NCBI RefSeq assembly: GCF_029510815.1
Contig: NZ_CP120360.1
Span: forward strand, 2,604,001-2,668,000
DNA: 64,000 bases
Source: Janibacter sp. DB-40
GTDB taxonomy: Bacteria > Actinomycetota > Actinomycetes > Actinomycetales > Dermatophilaceae
Direction of reading: 5' to 3'
The position numbers were made by a program, and so were the translations under genes. Shown here piece after piece: positions 43,815-51,451 of the stretch. A model generated the notes under the pieces. The model searched no databases and was not told the DNA's origin. It saw only the letters and a list, made by a program, of their open reading frames with translations. Every line of letters begins with the position of its first letter. Position 1 is the first letter of the stretch.

Positions 43815-45422
43815 CTACTCCTCGCAGGTCAGCTCCCCGCCCTCGGGCAGCTCGCCCGTGAGCCAGTACTCCTCCACCGCGGAGTCGACGCAGTCGTTCT
43901 GTCGCATGTAGGCGGTGTGGCCGTCGCCCTCGTGGGTGATCATCGCCGAGTCGTCGATCTGCTCGTGCAACCGCACCGCCCACTCGTAGGGCGTGGCCGG
44001 GTCGCGGGTGGTGCCGACGATGAGAACCGGGTCGGCCCCCTTCGCCTCGACCGGGCCGATGCCCTCGACCGGCTCGACGGGCCAGGTGGCGCAGACCAGG
44101 CTCTCCCAGGCGAGGAAGGTCCCCCAGATCGGCGCTTCGGCCTCGACCTCGTCGACGACCTGCTGCCACTCCTGCGGGTCCCTGTCGACGCCGTCGTCGA
44201 GACAGCTGACCGCGGGCAGAGCCTCCATGATGTTCGAGGTGTAGGTCCCCGAGGTATCGCGCCCGGCGTACGACATCCCCAGCTGCATCAGCGCGCTGCC
44301 GTCACCCTGCTGGGCGGCGACGAGTGCCTCGGTGAGCATCGACCACATGCCCTGGTCGTACATGGCCTGGGCGATGCCGACGGAGGCCCACCCCTCGGTG
44401 AGCCGGGGGCCACCACCGGCAGGCACCGGATCCTTGTCGAGCTCCTGCAGCAGGCCGGTGACCGTCGCGAGGACCTCCTCTTCCGTGCCCCCGAGGGGGC
44501 AGTCGTCGGCGAGGCAGTCCGCGGCCCAGGCGCGGGTCGCGGTGTCGAAGCCCTTCGCCTGCCCGATCGCGGCCTCCGTGCTGCTCAGGTCGGTCGGGAA
44601 GACCCCGTCGAGGACCATCCGGCCGACCCGCTCGGGGAAGAGCTCCGCGTAGGTCGCTCCGATGGTGGTCCCGTAGGACTTGCCGAGATAGGTCAGCTTG
44701 CCGTCGTCGAGCGCCGAGCGGAGCACGTCGAGGTCCTTGGCGACGTCCTGGGTGGACACGTGCCCGATGAGCTCACCGGTCGTCGCCTCGCACGCCCGGC
44801 CGAACTCCCTCGACTGCTCGATCGCCGCCGCGCGCTCCGAGGCGTCGTCCGGCGACGGGTCGTTGCCCATCCACTGATCGAGCTCTGCGTCGCCGACGCA
44901 GTCGATCGGTGCCGACCGCTGGACGCCCCGGGGGTCGAAGCCGACGACGTCGAAGTGCTCCCGGATCGACGTCCCGACGATCTGGTCGGCCGCGGCCGCG
45001 TAGTCCACACCGGAGCCGCCCGGACCACCCGGGTTCACCACGAGGGAGCCGGCGGCGTCCCCCTTCGCCGGGACGCGGTTGACAGCGATCTCGAGGGTCT
45101 CGCCGTCCGGCTCGGACCAGTCGACGGGCACCTCGAGGCTCGCGCACTCCACCGCCGCGCAGTCGCTCCAGTCCAGCTCCTGCTCGTAGTACCGCTCGAG
45201 TCCGTCGCTGCCGGGCGGCACCTCGCGGTCGCCGGCGGACAGGCCGGTCGGCTCCGGGCCGGGCGCCAGGAGTGAGCAGCTGGTCACCGGCAGCACGAGT
45301 GCGACGAGCACCGAGGCAAGGCGAAGGCGCCGTCTTGAGGTGCGACCGAGGCGCCGTCCTGAGGTGCGACGAAGGAACCTCGAAGGGAGCCTCGAAAGGG
45401 GGGCACGGCCGGGCGAGAGCAT
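43815..45422 (-). CDS. Lipoprotein alpha/beta hydrolase of the tripeptidyl aminopeptidase (TAP) type
   Basis: 535 aa. A long basic N-terminus precedes a hydrophobic stretch and lipobox LPVTSC, so it is exported and lipid-anchored. Catalytic residues: Ser in YLGKSYGTTIGATYAE, Asp in GTTRDPATPYEWA and His in GDGHTAYM. The C-terminal part matches the TAP-like domain; such enzymes release N-terminal peptides in Streptomyces. The N-terminal 30 residues overlap a 24-bp tandem duplication and may not be original coding sequence. It starts 10 bp after holB ends. Confidence 0.88.
   Translation of the reverse strand: MLSPGRAPLSRLPSRFLRRTSGRRLGRTSRRRLRLASVLVALVLPVTSCSLLAPGPEPTGLSAGDREVPPGSDGLERYYEQELDWSDCAAVECASLEVPVDWSEPDGETLEIAVNRVPAKGDAAGSLVVNPGGPGGSGVDYAAAADQIVGTSIREHFDVVGFDPRGVQRSAPIDCVGDAELDQWMGNDPSPDDASERAAAIEQSREFGRACEATTGELIGHVSTQDVAKDLDVLRSALDDGKLTYLGKSYGTTIGATYAELFPERVGRMVLDGVFPTDLSSTEAAIGQAKGFDTATRAWAADCLADDCPLGGTEEEVLATVTGLLQELDKDPVPAGGGPRLTEGWASVGIAQAMYDQGMWSMLTEALVAAQQGDGSALMQLGMSYAGRDTSGTYTSNIMEALPAVSCLDDGVDRDPQEWQQVVDEVEAEAPIWGTFLAWESLVCATWPVEPVEGIGPVEAKGADPVLIVGTTRDPATPYEWAVRLHEQIDDSAMITHEGDGHTAYMRQNDCVDSAVEEYWLTGELPEGGELTCEE
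45326..45373. repeat. 24-bp tandem duplication in the lipoprotein N-terminus
   Basis: Two adjacent copies beginning GGCGCCGTC, with a few differences. Their length keeps frame, so the signal-peptide n-region carries a repeated basic TSxRRLxR segment. Beside it CTCGAAAGGGGG-type runs recur. Confidence 0.75.
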
Positions 45423-45432
45423 GTCGCCGACG

Positions 45433-46596
45433 CTATCGCGGCAGCTGCAGCCCGACCGCCATCGCCTCCAGGGCGAGGAGGGGCGCGCCGTTGGCACCGA
45501 TGCGCTCGCGCGCGGTCGCGATCTCCTCCATCGCGAGGAGCAACCCCTCGGCACTGAAGGCGCGGGCGACCTCCTCGACGACCGGCCGGGCGTCCTCGTT
45601 GACGAGCTCGACCGGGGTGCCCGCGTGCAGGACGAGCGCATCGCGGTAGACGGACAGCAGGTCCACGAGGGCGCGGTCGATCATGTCGCGGGTGAATCGG
45701 GTGGCGCGGGTCTTCTGCTCCTTCTCCAGGGAGCTGATCTGGGCGCGGATGTGCGGCGGCTGCGTCCGGGCACTCGGGTCGGCGCCGAGCGTCTCGAGGA
45801 GGCGCGCCTTCTCCTGGGTGGCGCGGGACTCGAGGGTGCGGTCACGCTCCTGCTCGGCGATCTGGAGCAGGTCGGCCGCGGCCCCCACCGCGTCGGAGAC
45901 CCCTCGGATGCGCGAGGCCATCATGATGGTGTCGCGGCGCCGGATGCGGGCACCCTCGTCGGTCGCCAGACGCTTGGCGAGGCCGATGTGACTCTGCGCG
46001 GCCCGCGCGGCGTACGTCGCCATCCCCGGGTCGATGCCGTCCCGGCGCTGCAGCAGCTCGGCGACCTCCGCGACCGGTGGGGTACGCAGCCGCACGTGCC
46101 GCGAGCGCGAGCGCACGGTGATGAGCACGTCCTCCAGGCTCGGCGCGCACAGCAGCCACACGGTGCGCGGTGTCGGCTCCTCGAGTGCCTTGAGCAGGGC
46201 GTTGCCGGACTGCTCGGTCAGCCGGTCGGCGTCCTCGACCAGGATCACCCGGTAGCGCCCCACGCTCGGCGAGCGCCCGGCCAGCTGGACGAGCCCGCGC
46301 GTCTCGGCCACACCGATGGACAACGCCTCCGTCGCGAGCACCTCGACGTCGGCGTGCGTCCCGTCCAGCGCGGTGCGGCACTCGCGGCACTCCCCACACC
46401 CGCCGCTCGGGCACAGCAATGCCCCGGCGAAGGCCCGCGCCGCGACCGAGCGTCCCGACCCGGGTGGGCCGGTGAACAACCACGCGTGCGTCATCGACGC
46501 GGGCTCGCCGACCGCCCGCTGCAGCGCGGCCACGGTCTGCGGCTGGCCGATGACGTCCCGCCAGATCCCGGCGCCGGTCGTGGTGGAGGCGGTCAT
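45433..46596 (-). CDS. holB: DNA polymerase III delta' subunit
   Basis: Clamp-loader subunit, 387 aa. AAA+ fold with TGPPGSGRSVAARAFAG (the Walker A Lys is Arg here, as expected for the non-hydrolysing delta' subunit), the zinc cluster CPSGGCGECRECR, VILVEDADRLTEQSGNALLKALEEP and VRSRSRHVRL. The ATG overlaps the tmk stop as ATGA. The tmk-holB pair is conserved across bacteria. Confidence 0.93.
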   Translation of the reverse strand: MTASTTTGAGIWRDVIGQPQTVAALQRAVGEPASMTHAWLFTGPPGSGRSVAARAFAGALLCPSGGCGECRECRTALDGTHADVEVLATEALSIGVAETRGLVQLAGRSPSVGRYRVILVEDADRLTEQSGNALLKALEEPTPRTVWLLCAPSLEDVLITVRSRSRHVRLRTPPVAEVAELLQRRDGIDPGMATYAARAAQSHIGLAKRLATDEGARIRRRDTIMMASRIRGVSDAVGAAADLLQIAEQERDRTLESRATQEKARLLETLGADPSARTQPPHIRAQISSLEKEQKTRATRFTRDMIDRALVDLLSVYRDALVLHAGTPVELVNEDARPVVEEVARAFSAEGLLLAMEEIATARERIGANGAPLLALEAMAVGLQLPR

Positions 46597-47213
46597 GCCC
46601 AGCCCTCCTCGACCACACGCGCCCACACCCTGGAGGCGATCTCCGCGGGGTCGGCCGAGCCGTCGACGACGAGATACCGGCTGCCGTCGTCCGAGGCGAG
46701 CGAGAGGAACCGGCCGCGGATGGTGGCGTGGAATGCCTCGGCTTCCGACTCCATCCGGTCGTGGACCGCGCCACGGCGGCGCCTGCCTTCGCCGGGGTCG
46801 ATGTCGACGACCACGGTGAGGTGCGGGACGAGCCCGTCGACCGCCCAGTCCTGCAGCTGCGCCACCTCGTCCGCACCGAGGTCACGGCCGGCACCCTGGT
46901 AGGCAATGGCCGAGTCGGTGTAGCGGTCGGTGATGACCACGGCTCCGTCCTCGAGCGCGGGGAGGACGACCTCGTCGACGTGCTGGGCCTTGTCGGCCGC
47001 GAAGATCAGCGCCTCGGCCCGCGGGGTGATCTCGTCACCGTGGAGGACGAGGTCGCGAAGCGCTCCGCCGAGCGCCGTGCCGCCCGGCTGCCGGGTGATC
47101 ACGACCTCGCGGCCGGCCTCCTCGAAGGCCTGCGCCAGGCGCCTGACCTGCGTGGACTTGCCGGCCCCGTCGCCCCCTTCGAAGGCGATGAAGGTCCCCT
47201 CTGGTTCACTCAC
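46593..47213 (-). CDS. tmk: Thymidylate kinase
   Basis: Phosphorylates dTMP to dTDP. 206 aa: P-loop FEGGDGAGKSTQ, VITRQPGGT, the DRY motif ITDRYTDSAIAYQG and the LID region with GRRRRGAVHDRMESE. Start at 47213, divergent from the serine hydrolase gene over 58 bp. Length and motifs are normal. Confidence 0.96.
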   Translation of the reverse strand: MSEPEGTFIAFEGGDGAGKSTQVRRLAQAFEEAGREVVITRQPGGTALGGALRDLVLHGDEITPRAEALIFAADKAQHVDEVVLPALEDGAVVITDRYTDSAIAYQGAGRDLGADEVAQLQDWAVDGLVPHLTVVVDIDPGEGRRRRGAVHDRMESEAEAFHATIRGRFLSLASDDGSRYLVVDGSADPAEIASRVWARVVEEGWA

Positions 47214-47271
47214 CCCGCGAGCCTATGGCAGCCCCCGGACAACCGTGGTCGGGGGCACTACGTTGTCCCCC

Positions 47272-48612
47272 ATGGCTTTCACCGAGGAGACCGCACGTGC
47301 CCTGACCGCGCGCGCCCTGACGGCGCAGACCGACGGGCGGGTGCCCGGCCTCGCGGCGGGCGTGGCGCGCAAGGGCGGCCTCGAGTGGTTCCGCGGGATC
47401 GGGACGATCGACCTCGCCTCCCCCGGCGACGCCCCGGACGAGGACACGCAGTACCCCGTCGCGAGCAACTCCAAGACCTTCACCGCCGTCGCGGTCATGG
47501 CGCTGCGCGACGAGGGCCGCCTGAGCCTCGACGACACCGTCGACGAGCACCTCTCCGACAGCTCGCACGCCCGCGTGACGATCCGGCAGCTGCTCTCGCA
47601 CACCTCCGGGATGCAGCGCGAGCCCGTCGGCGACGTCTTCGACACGCTGGAGATGCCCACCCGCGAGGAGCTGCTCGCCGGCTGGTCGGGTGCCGAGCGC
47701 GTCGGTCGCCCGCACGACCGCTGGCACTACTCCAACCTGGGCTTCTCCGTCCTCGGTGAGATCATCGCCCGGCTCGACGGCGGCACCTGGGAGGAGTCGA
47801 TCCGCCGTCGCATCCTCGACCCGCTCGGGATGAGCCGCACCGGGACCGCCCCGATCGGTCGCGGGGCGAAGGGGTACTACGTCCCGCCCTTCGCCGACGT
47901 CCCCGTCGAGGAGCCCGTCCTCGACGCCCGCGCCATGGACCCCGCCGGTGGTCTTCTCTCCACCCCTGCCGACATGGCCCGCTGGGGTGGTTTCATCGCC
48001 GACCCCGTCGAGGAGGTCCTCTCCCCCGACACCCTCGAGGAGATGTGCCAGCCGCAGGTCATGGCCGACACGGTCGGCTGGGTCAGCGCGTGGGGCCTGG
48101 GGCTGCAGCTGGTCCGCCACGAGGGCCGCTTCTGGGTCGGGCACACCGGCGGCTGGCCGGGCTCGATCACCGGGGTCTTCACCGAGCGCTCCTCTGCGAC
48201 CACCGGCCTGATCATGATGAACAACTCCGCGCCCGTCCCGCCGGCCACCGCTGCCGTCGAGATGGGCACCATCGCGATCGAGCGCGAGCCGGTCGAGCCG
48301 GAGCCGTGGGAGCCCGGCACCGAGCTGCCCGCCGACCTCGTCCCGCTGCTCGGGCACTGGTACTCGGAGGGCACCCACTTCGTCCTGTCGGTCAGGCAGG
48401 GCGCGCTCGAGGCGCGCATCGCCGGTCAGCCCAAGGAGCAGCCGCCGTCGGTCTTCGAGCGCGAGGGCGCCGACCGATTCCGCACCGTCTCCGGCCGGGA
48501 GCGGGGCGAGCTGCTGCGCGTGCAGCGGGACGCGAAGGGGGAGGTCAGCCACTTCAACTGGGCCACCTACCGCTTCGACCGTCGGCCGATGGCCTTCGGC
48601 GAGTGGCTGTGA
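47272..48612 (+). CDS. Serine hydrolase of the beta-lactamase / class C PBP type
   Basis: 446 aa without a clear signal peptide. VASNSKTFTAVAV holds the SxxK nucleophile, HYSNLGFS the YxN motif and GHTGGWPG the third HxG motif. A C-terminal beta-domain (residues about 345-446, PLLGHWYSEGTHFVLSV to YRFDRRPM) is typical of DUF3471-like lipocalin additions. Such enzymes are often D-aminopeptidases or esterases rather than beta-lactamases, and no resistance function is implied. Confidence 0.9.
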   Translation: MAFTEETARALTARALTAQTDGRVPGLAAGVARKGGLEWFRGIGTIDLASPGDAPDEDTQYPVASNSKTFTAVAVMALRDEGRLSLDDTVDEHLSDSSHARVTIRQLLSHTSGMQREPVGDVFDTLEMPTREELLAGWSGAERVGRPHDRWHYSNLGFSVLGEIIARLDGGTWEESIRRRILDPLGMSRTGTAPIGRGAKGYYVPPFADVPVEEPVLDARAMDPAGGLLSTPADMARWGGFIADPVEEVLSPDTLEEMCQPQVMADTVGWVSAWGLGLQLVRHEGRFWVGHTGGWPGSITGVFTERSSATTGLIMMNNSAPVPPATAAVEMGTIAIEREPVEPEPWEPGTELPADLVPLLGHWYSEGTHFVLSVRQGALEARIAGQPKEQPPSVFEREGADRFRTVSGRERGELLRVQRDAKGEVSHFNWATYRFDRRPMAFGEWL

Positions 48613-48618
48613 CCGTCC

Positions 48619-49053
48619 TCAGCTCGTCGCGCGCTCCCAGTCGGCCACCGGCCCGCTGACCACGTCGAAGAGCGGGTGGGCGCGCGGCGCGGCGATCACC
48701 AGGTCCGCGGCCCAGTCCGGCGAGCGCTGCTCGCACTTGGCGAGCAGGTGGCGCCACTCGAGCTGCAGCTGGTCCTCGGTGACTGTCATCCGCAGCGTCG
48801 GGTCGGGCGCCGGGACCACCCGGGAGCGGTCGAACCGGTAGCCGCGGCGGTCCGCCTCGTCGGCGAGGCCGAGGAGCCACGTGGCCACCCCGACGACCGG
48901 GTCGTCCAGCTGCTGGAAGCGCACCAGCTGCGGGTGCCGGGTGTACCCCTTCGTCCGGCCGAGCAGCACGGCCTGCGCCAGCAGCCCCTCGCGCCAGCCG
49001 GAGACCAGGGCCGCCCGGTCCAGCTGGGCAGGGTCAAGACTCCACAGCCGCAT
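48619..49053 (-). CDS. Pyrimidine dimer DNA glycosylase (endonuclease V / DenV family)
   Basis: 144 aa. MRLWSLDPAQLDRAALVSGWREGLLAQAVLLGRTKGYTRHPQLVRF matches the N-terminus of the T4 endonuclease V type proteins, which flip out UV dimers and cut the strand. The segment PTLRMTVTEDQLQLEWRHLLAKCEQRSPDW is also conserved in bacterial members. Convergent with the serine hydrolase gene. No other UV-repair gene is adjacent. Confidence 0.85.
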   Translation of the reverse strand: MRLWSLDPAQLDRAALVSGWREGLLAQAVLLGRTKGYTRHPQLVRFQQLDDPVVGVATWLLGLADEADRRGYRFDRSRVVPAPDPTLRMTVTEDQLQLEWRHLLAKCEQRSPDWAADLVIAAPRAHPLFDVVSGPVADWERATS

Positions 49054-49104
49054 GACGTGAGCGTAACCGGAGCGGACGCAGGGGTGGGGTCGTCCGGCTC
49101 AGGC

Positions 49105-49158
49105 CGACGTCCGCACCGTGCACCCACGCAACGCCTGCACCCGGTCGTGCGGACGTCG
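49105..49158. terminator. 12-bp-arm hairpin in the repeat-rich gap before the glycosylase gene
   Basis: Perfect arms CGACGTCCGCAC (49105-49116) and its complement (49147-49158) around a 30-base loop with inner GTGC/GCAC. It lies 144 bp beyond the acyl-CoA ligase stop and could end that transcript. Confidence 0.5.
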
Positions 49159-49235
49159 CGCCAAGGACGGCCCCTCCCCTTCGTCCGCGGCCACCCACGG
49201 CCCGCGCCAAGGACGACCCCACCCCTTCGTCCGCG
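49158..49235. repeat. Tandem 32-bp repeat, two copies
   Basis: 49158-49189 and 49204-49235, both starting GCGCCAAGGACG and ending CCCCTTCGTCCGCG. Each copy can fold through GGACG and CGTCC. Non-coding. Confidence 0.85.
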
Positions 49236-49237
49236 AC

Positions 49238-49277
49238 GGTCTCGAGGCTCAGCCGTGGACGGCTTCGCACCTCGACC
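49238..49277. repeat. REP-like dispersed palindrome, copy 2
   Basis: 40 bp matching the reverse complement of 30209-30248 at 38 of 40 positions. It is an imperfect palindrome between two genes, directly after the tandem repeat. Confidence 0.8.
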
Positions 49278-49301
49278 AGCGTGGGTCCGGGTGGCGGCGA
49301 C

Positions 49302-50879
49302 TCAGGCGAGGTGCTTGCGCAGCTCCCGGTTGAGGACCTTGCCCGTGGCGTTGCGCGGCAGCTCGTCCATGAAGACGACCTCGCGCGGGACGCAGTGGCG
49401 GGCCCGGTGGGCACGCACGTGCTCCTTGACCGCGTCCTCGTCGAGGGAGTGCCCCTCGCTGACGGCGACGAAGGCGGCCAGCCGCTGCCCGAAGTCGGGA
49501 TCCGGCACGCCGACGACCGACACCTCGCGCACGGCGGGGTGCTCGGCGAGCAACCACTCGACCTCGGTCGGGTAGACGTTCTCGCCGCCGCTGACGATCA
49601 TGTCGTCGTCGCGGCCGTCGACGAAGTACAGGCCGCCCTCGACGTGGCCGACGTCGCCGGTGGAGACCAGGCCGTTGATGAAGTCCTTGGACCTGCCCTC
49701 GTTGGTGTACCCGTCGAAGACCAGCTCGTTGCCCGCGAAGATGCGGCCCGTCTGGCCGGCGGGGACCTCACGCCCCTCGTCGTCGTAGATCTTCACGACC
49801 GTGCCCAGCGGCGGGGTGCCGGCGGTGTTGGGGTCGCGGCGCATGTCCTCCGGCGTGGCGATGCACACCCAGGAGGCCTCCGTCGAGCCGTAGAGGTTGT
49901 AGAGGACGTCGCCGTAGGCGTCCATGAACTTCGTGGTGAAGCCGGAGGGGAAGGCCGAGCCCGAGGTGGCCACGACCCGCAGGTTGCGACGGGCCCGGGC
50001 GCCCGGGTCCTCCGGGAGCTCCATCATCCGCTGGAGCATCACCGGGATGGCGAACATCGCCTGCGGCTGCTGCTCCTCCAGCGCCGCGCGGGCCGCCTCC
50101 GGCGTGAAGCGCCGCTGCAGGATGATCGTGGCGCGCAGGGCCATCGACAGCTGCATCGCGGCGTAGCCCCACGTGTGGAAGATCGGCGCGGAGATGAGGA
50201 TCCGGTCACCTGCGTGGAGCGGGATCCGGTCGATGATCGAGATCAGCGGACCGAAGCCACCCGGGGTCTTGCGGGCGGCCCCCTTCGGCGTGCCCGTCGT
50301 GCCCGAGGTGAGGATGATCGTCTTGCCGCCGCGGGCGGGGACGGGCAGCTCGCTCGCGCGGGGCGCGGCCTCGACCCGGCGGGCCAGCTCGCTCTCCGTG
50401 ACCTTCGGCATCGACTCCGGCAGGTGGGTCACGACCTCGGCGAACTCGTCGTCGTGGATGAGCGCCCTGATCCCCTGCTGCTCGCAGACCTGGGCGAACT
50501 GCGGCCCGGACAGGCCGGTGTTGCCCAGCACGAGGTCGATCCCGATGGCCGAGGTGGCGCACATGACCTCGATGGCCTGCACGTGGTTGCGGGCGAGCAG
50601 CCCGATGCGGTCACCGGCCGTGAAGCCCATCTCGTTCAGGATGACCGAGATCTTCTCGGAGTTGGCCAGCAGCTCGGCGTAGGTCGTGGCGCCCCTGGTC
50701 TCGTCGACGACGGCGACGGCCTTGGGCGAGCGGTTGGCCGCCTGGCGGATCTCACCGGCGAGGCCGAAGCCCCACTTCTTCAGGGCGGTCAGCTGCTTGA
50801 CCTGGTTGGTCGGCGGCCCGGGGGCGAGCATGCCCCGCTTGGCCATGGTCTTGGCGACGGTCAGTGCATTGATGGACAT
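49302..50879 (-). CDS. AMP-forming acyl-CoA synthetase (FadD-like)
   Basis: 525 aa. P-loop IILTSGTTGTPKGA, acyl/adenine region YNLYGSTEASWV, STGDVGH, the hinge RDDDMIVSGGENVYPTEVE and the catalytic Lys in LPRNATGKVLNREL. The N-terminus has about 60 extra residues before the ANL fold. It activates a fatty acid, and the downstream partner on the transcript side is the SCP2-like gene, 1 bp from its start, so a lipid-handling pair is likely. Chain-length specificity unknown. Confidence 0.92.
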   Translation of the reverse strand: MSINALTVAKTMAKRGMLAPGPPTNQVKQLTALKKWGFGLAGEIRQAANRSPKAVAVVDETRGATTYAELLANSEKISVILNEMGFTAGDRIGLLARNHVQAIEVMCATSAIGIDLVLGNTGLSGPQFAQVCEQQGIRALIHDDEFAEVVTHLPESMPKVTESELARRVEAAPRASELPVPARGGKTIILTSGTTGTPKGAARKTPGGFGPLISIIDRIPLHAGDRILISAPIFHTWGYAAMQLSMALRATIILQRRFTPEAARAALEEQQPQAMFAIPVMLQRMMELPEDPGARARRNLRVVATSGSAFPSGFTTKFMDAYGDVLYNLYGSTEASWVCIATPEDMRRDPNTAGTPPLGTVVKIYDDEGREVPAGQTGRIFAGNELVFDGYTNEGRSKDFINGLVSTGDVGHVEGGLYFVDGRDDDMIVSGGENVYPTEVEWLLAEHPAVREVSVVGVPDPDFGQRLAAFVAVSEGHSLDEDAVKEHVRAHRARHCVPREVVFMDELPRNATGKVLNRELRKHLA

Positions 50880-50880
50880 C

Positions 50881-51333
50881 TCAGGCCTTCGGGGTGTCGA
50901 ACATGGAGGGGAAGGTGGCGGCGAGCGCGAGGTCGCCCTTCACCTTGATCTTGCCGCGCATCACCATCATCGTCGGGTTGCCCCGACCTGTGGTCATCTT
51001 GAGGAACTCCGCGGGCGCCATCATCAGGGAGACGTCGAAGTCGTCGCCCGGCTCCTCGGAGACGCGGCACGAGCCGTCGTCGATGACGATCTCGTAGGTG
51101 TCGTGGGGCCGGCTCTCGGGGCCCCCGGTGATCCGGAACTGTGTGGTGGCGCTGACGCCCTCCGCCCGGTCGGGGCGGAAGCGCGTCGGGAAGCGGGCGA
51201 AGACCGCGTCCAGCACGGCGCTGCGGTGCTCGCCGCGCATGGTCTCGGCGATCTCACGGTCGGACATGCCCTTGACGAGCGCGGCGAACTCCTCGGGACT
51301 CGTGGTCGCGAAGCTCGACGGGTCCAGTTCCAT
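50881..51333 (-). CDS. SCP2 sterol-binding domain protein
   Basis: 150 aa. The SCP2-type fold is indicated by TQFRITGG, YEIVIDDGSCRVSEEP, DVSLMMAPAEFLKMTTGRGNPTMMVMRGKIKVKGDLALA, a hydrophobic tunnel for fatty acyl or sterol ligands. Start at 51333 has GAAGGAGCT. It is co-transcribed with the acyl-CoA synthetase. It may act as a lipid carrier for that enzyme. Confidence 0.85.
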   Translation of the reverse strand: MELDPSSFATTSPEEFAALVKGMSDREIAETMRGEHRSAVLDAVFARFPTRFRPDRAEGVSATTQFRITGGPESRPHDTYEIVIDDGSCRVSEEPGDDFDVSLMMAPAEFLKMTTGRGNPTMMVMRGKIKVKGDLALAATFPSMFDTPKA

Positions 51334-51451
51334 GGCAGCTCCTTCGGTGCGGTGTGCGGCGACCATACCCGCGGGTAACGTGGCCCGCCAGCGGTCGCGG
51401 CCGCACTGCCGCGTGCGTCCTGTCACACCGTCGAAGGGAGCGTGGCCCGCC

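Noticed and set aside
47272-48612. Antibiotic-resistance beta-lactamase
   Set aside because: Has the SxxK/YxN/HTG layout of the superfamily but no clear signal peptide and an added C-terminal domain, so a D-aminopeptidase or esterase is more likely.
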